Source: Gammaproteobacteria bacterium
Lineage (GTDB): Bacteria > Pseudomonadota > Gammaproteobacteria > JAIEPX01
Direction of reading: 5' to 3'
Assembly: GCA_019748175.1 (NCBI GenBank)
Contig: JAIEPX010000007.1
Coordinates: forward strand, 25,921 to 89,920
DNA: 64,000 bases
Part shown: positions 62,297-64,000 of the stretch, one piece after another
Layout of the letters: each line of letters opens with the position of its first letter
Numbering within the stretch: the stretch's first letter is position 1
The notes under the pieces: generated by a model
Seen by the model: the letters and a program-made list of their open reading frames with translations, nothing else
Database searches by the model: none
Told to the model about the DNA's origin: nothing
Program-made: the position numbers and the translations under genes

Positions 62297-64000
62297 AATC
62301 CAGGAACCCGCAATAGTCCAAAATGAAGCTTCTGTTTTAAAGGATGATGAAAAAAAAATAACTACGCTTCCTTATAGTTGTTATTTTGAAGTTCAACTTG
62401 ATGAAAAAGATTTCGGAAAAAGGAGAGAAGAACACTTTAGAATCTGCAATGAACAACTTGTGATTCAGCTCGTCGAGTTAGAAAAAGATGGTATGCAATT
62501 ATGCTCTGAAGTTAGTAATGCTTTTTTAATTGATACGATCAGAAAGTGTAAAACACAACCACCAGGAAAAGATTTATTTACATGGGAACATTGTTCAAGC
62601 TTAACAGCAAATGGTCGGTTAGGCGTTATGCGTTTAGTATCCGCGAGTCAGCATAAAAAACATAGTAAACATTGGTTGTCTTTGCACCCCGACAAACACG
62701 GTCGAGGTGGATATCATGAATGGGCAATACCCGCTGGCGCTCCTGCAAATAATAAATCTCCAATCCCAAAAGATGTTAACATTAAAAAAATAACGCTTGA
62801 GCAATTGCCTCAATATTTTGAAATTGCAGTTAGCGCAAACCGTTTTGACCAATTTTCTGAGGTGTTGATACGAGCTAAAGAAATTTGCACCCCCCGCAAA
62901 CGCGGGATAATGCTGACCCAATGTTACCCTATGGGCAAATCCAAAAAGCTTAACACGCTGTTACACGTCGCAGTAAAAAATGGTTACAAACCTATGATAG
63001 AAGAAATATTGGGTTGTGGTGCAAAAATAGAAGATATACTGCTCATTCAGAATTACACCGGTAATACAATAGCACATATTGCTGCTGAGAATAATCGACA
63101 TAATATTTTGCGAGATTTAAAGGCGTTAGGCGCTGATTTAACGATTAGAAACAAGAGGAAAGAAACGGTAGCAGATATTGTACATACAAGAAAATATACT
63201 GCTTGTATACCTGTCTTATTGGCCTCAACCAATCCAGATAATTCGCATAATGAGGAAGGCGGGAAAAAGTGTGTTACACCGCCCGATCGAGATCCGCACT
63301 TTGCCTATGGGACTAACAGTAAAAATGGGGCTGCACACCAAAAAAGTGGCGCTCAATCAACTTTTCATGCTCCCGTTAAGAATAGCACACCCCTTAATAG
63401 AGCTGCGCCGGTATCAAATAAATCATACGTTGAGACTCTAAAAGATATTATAAAAAAGCGAACTGATTCAACGAAAGCCACTAACTCGAATAATCACAAT
63501 CAGGCACCCAAAAATACTTTTCAAAAGATCGTCAGAGATAACAAACAAAACGGTACTCTTATTTTACCAGGTAAAACACAAACTAATGCCCTATCAACAA
63601 TATTTAAATATAAAGAAGCCTTTATTGAAAGCCTAAGTAAACAGAGTCGGCAGAGATTAAAACTCAACCAACAAAAACTACACGAGACACAATCTAGAAC
63701 CCAGCAAGACGCCAGAAAACAAGCTAAACAACAGAATCAACAACGTGTGCATAAGCAGGTACAACAAACAACGCAACAGACTGCCCATAAACAATCTCAA
63801 CAACAAACTCAGCAGCAAAATCAGCAACGTGCTCAACAGCACGCTCAACGCGCTCAGCAGCAAAATCTACAACGTGCGCAGCAACAAGCTCAACGCGCTC
63901 AGCAGCAAAATCTGCAACATGCTCAGCAACAAGCTCAACGCGCTCAGCAGCAAAATCTACAACGTGCGCAGCAACAAGCTCAACGCGCTCAGCAGCAAAA
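62286..64000 (+). CDS. Ankyrin-domain protein with Gln-rich repeat tail, incomplete at window end
   Basis: The frame opens with ATG 62286, overlapping the previous gene by 11 bases, and stays open for 571 codons to the window end. An N-terminal domain of about 180 residues (WLSLHPDKHGRGGYHEWAIP) is not recognised. Ankyrin-like repeats lie at about 220-300 (LNTLLHVAVKNGYKPMIEEI, NTIAHIAAENNRHNI, GADLTIRNKR). A Ser/Thr/Asn linker and a Lys/Gln helix follow, then tandem 15-residue units AQRAQQQNLQRAQQQ. The Gln-rich tail may form a coiled coil. No stop is in the window. Confidence 0.75.
   Translation, partial: MQTKIQEPAIVQNEASVLKDDEKKITTLPYSCYFEVQLDEKDFGKRREEHFRICNEQLVIQLVELEKDGMQLCSEVSNAFLIDTIRKCKTQPPGKDLFTWEHCSSLTANGRLGVMRLVSASQHKKHSKHWLSLHPDKHGRGGYHEWAIPAGAPANNKSPIPKDVNIKKITLEQLPQYFEIAVSANRFDQFSEVLIRAKEICTPRKRGIMLTQCYPMGKSKKLNTLLHVAVKNGYKPMIEEILGCGAKIEDILLIQNYTGNTIAHIAAENNRHNILRDLKALGADLTIRNKRKETVADIVHTRKYTACIPVLLASTNPDNSHNEEGGKKCVTPPDRDPHFAYGTNSKNGAAHQKSGAQSTFHAPVKNSTPLNRAAPVSNKSYVETLKDIIKKRTDSTKATNSNNHNQAPKNTFQKIVRDNKQNGTLILPGKTQTNALSTIFKYKEAFIESLSKQSRQRLKLNQQKLHETQSRTQQDARKQAKQQNQQRVHKQVQQTTQQTAHKQSQQQTQQQNQQRAQQHAQRAQQQNLQRAQQQAQRAQQQNLQHAQQQAQRAQQQNLQRAQQQAQRAQQQ
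63843..64000 (+). repeat. 45-bp tandem repeats encoding a Gln-rich tail
   Basis: Units start at 63843, 63888, 63933 and 63978, each 15 codons (AQRAQQQNLQRAQQQ or with QHAQQQ). Copies are almost identical, and the array continues past the window. Imperfect Gln-rich repeats begin earlier, from about 63690. Confidence 0.9.

Noticed and set aside
1..64000. CRISPR arrays, rRNA genes, IS elements or prophage
   Set aside because: Repeats found are too few or too unlike CRISPR; no transposase, integrase or phage structural gene was recognised.

Overview
The window looks like part of the chromosome of an AT-rich, host-associated gammaproteobacterium, most like the Legionellales (Legionella, Coxiella, Berkiella relatives). 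The housekeeping blocks hemA-prfA-prmC-rdgB, lolB/ispE/tRNA-Gln/prs and rplY-pth-ychF are typically gammaproteobacterial. They are interleaved with genes typical of bacteria living inside eukaryotic cells: ankyrin proteins, an OTU-like domain, a J-domain protein, a patatin lipoprotein, a possible CaaX-box protein, a chitinase-family protein, and coiled-coil proteins of unknown function. Lineage is inferred from gene content only. No 16S rRNA or Dot/Icm genes are in the window.

Layout. 1-7.1 kb: the tail of a DUF945 protein, a FtsN-like SPOR protein, two unknown genes (the second ends in a CaaX-type box), then rdgB, prmC, prfA and hemA on the minus strand. 7.2-11.4 kb: lolB, an inserted endonuclease/exonuclease/phosphatase gene, ispE, tRNA-Gln and prs. 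11.4-19 kb is accessory: small secreted proteins, a patatin lipoprotein, a J-domain protein, an AbiEi antitoxin with only a stump of its AbiEii toxin and flanked by paired 19-bp dyads, a DUF2442/DUF2971-like protein and an AAA/DUF4143 ATPase with a 32-bp repeat array upstream. 19.3-21.8 kb: rplY-pth-ychF. 21.8-28.6 kb: a second DUF4143 ATPase with its own upstream repeats, a decayed S66 peptidase, alkD, a tandem pair of secreted paralogs and an NfeD protease/stomatin operon. 28.6-34.5 kb: a perfect 298-bp direct repeat of the 3' end of a thiamine pyrophosphokinase gene brackets about 4.6 kb of cargo (a coiled-coil protein, an extended aminotransferase, a PAS-LuxR regulator and an ATPase fragment). 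The intact kinase follows a SemiSWEET transporter gene under a TPP riboswitch. 34.6-47.2 kb: tRNA-Met, an enoyl-CoA hydratase-family gene and a Yej-type peptide ABC transporter split in two by a DUF945 gene, an ACP/acyl-ligase/acyltransferase fusion and a GH18 gene. 47.2-56 kb: one unknown effector-like gene, then priA, a gamma-carbonic-anhydrase-like gene, prlC, rpiA, a YbaK-like gene and an HPF/cold-shock fusion. 56.1-64 kb: four overlapping ankyrin genes. The first has a degenerate OTU-like domain, the third a SMI1/KNR4 domain, and the fourth runs off the window in a Gln-rich 45-bp repeat array.

Main points of interest: the TPP riboswitch-SemiSWEET-kinase unit, which suggests thiamine salvage; the gene-tail duplication around an accessory cargo; the orphan AbiE antitoxin with paired dyads; the CaaX-tailed unknown protein; and the translationally coupled ankyrin operon with its OTU-like leader. 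Functions come from motif recognition only. No database search was possible.
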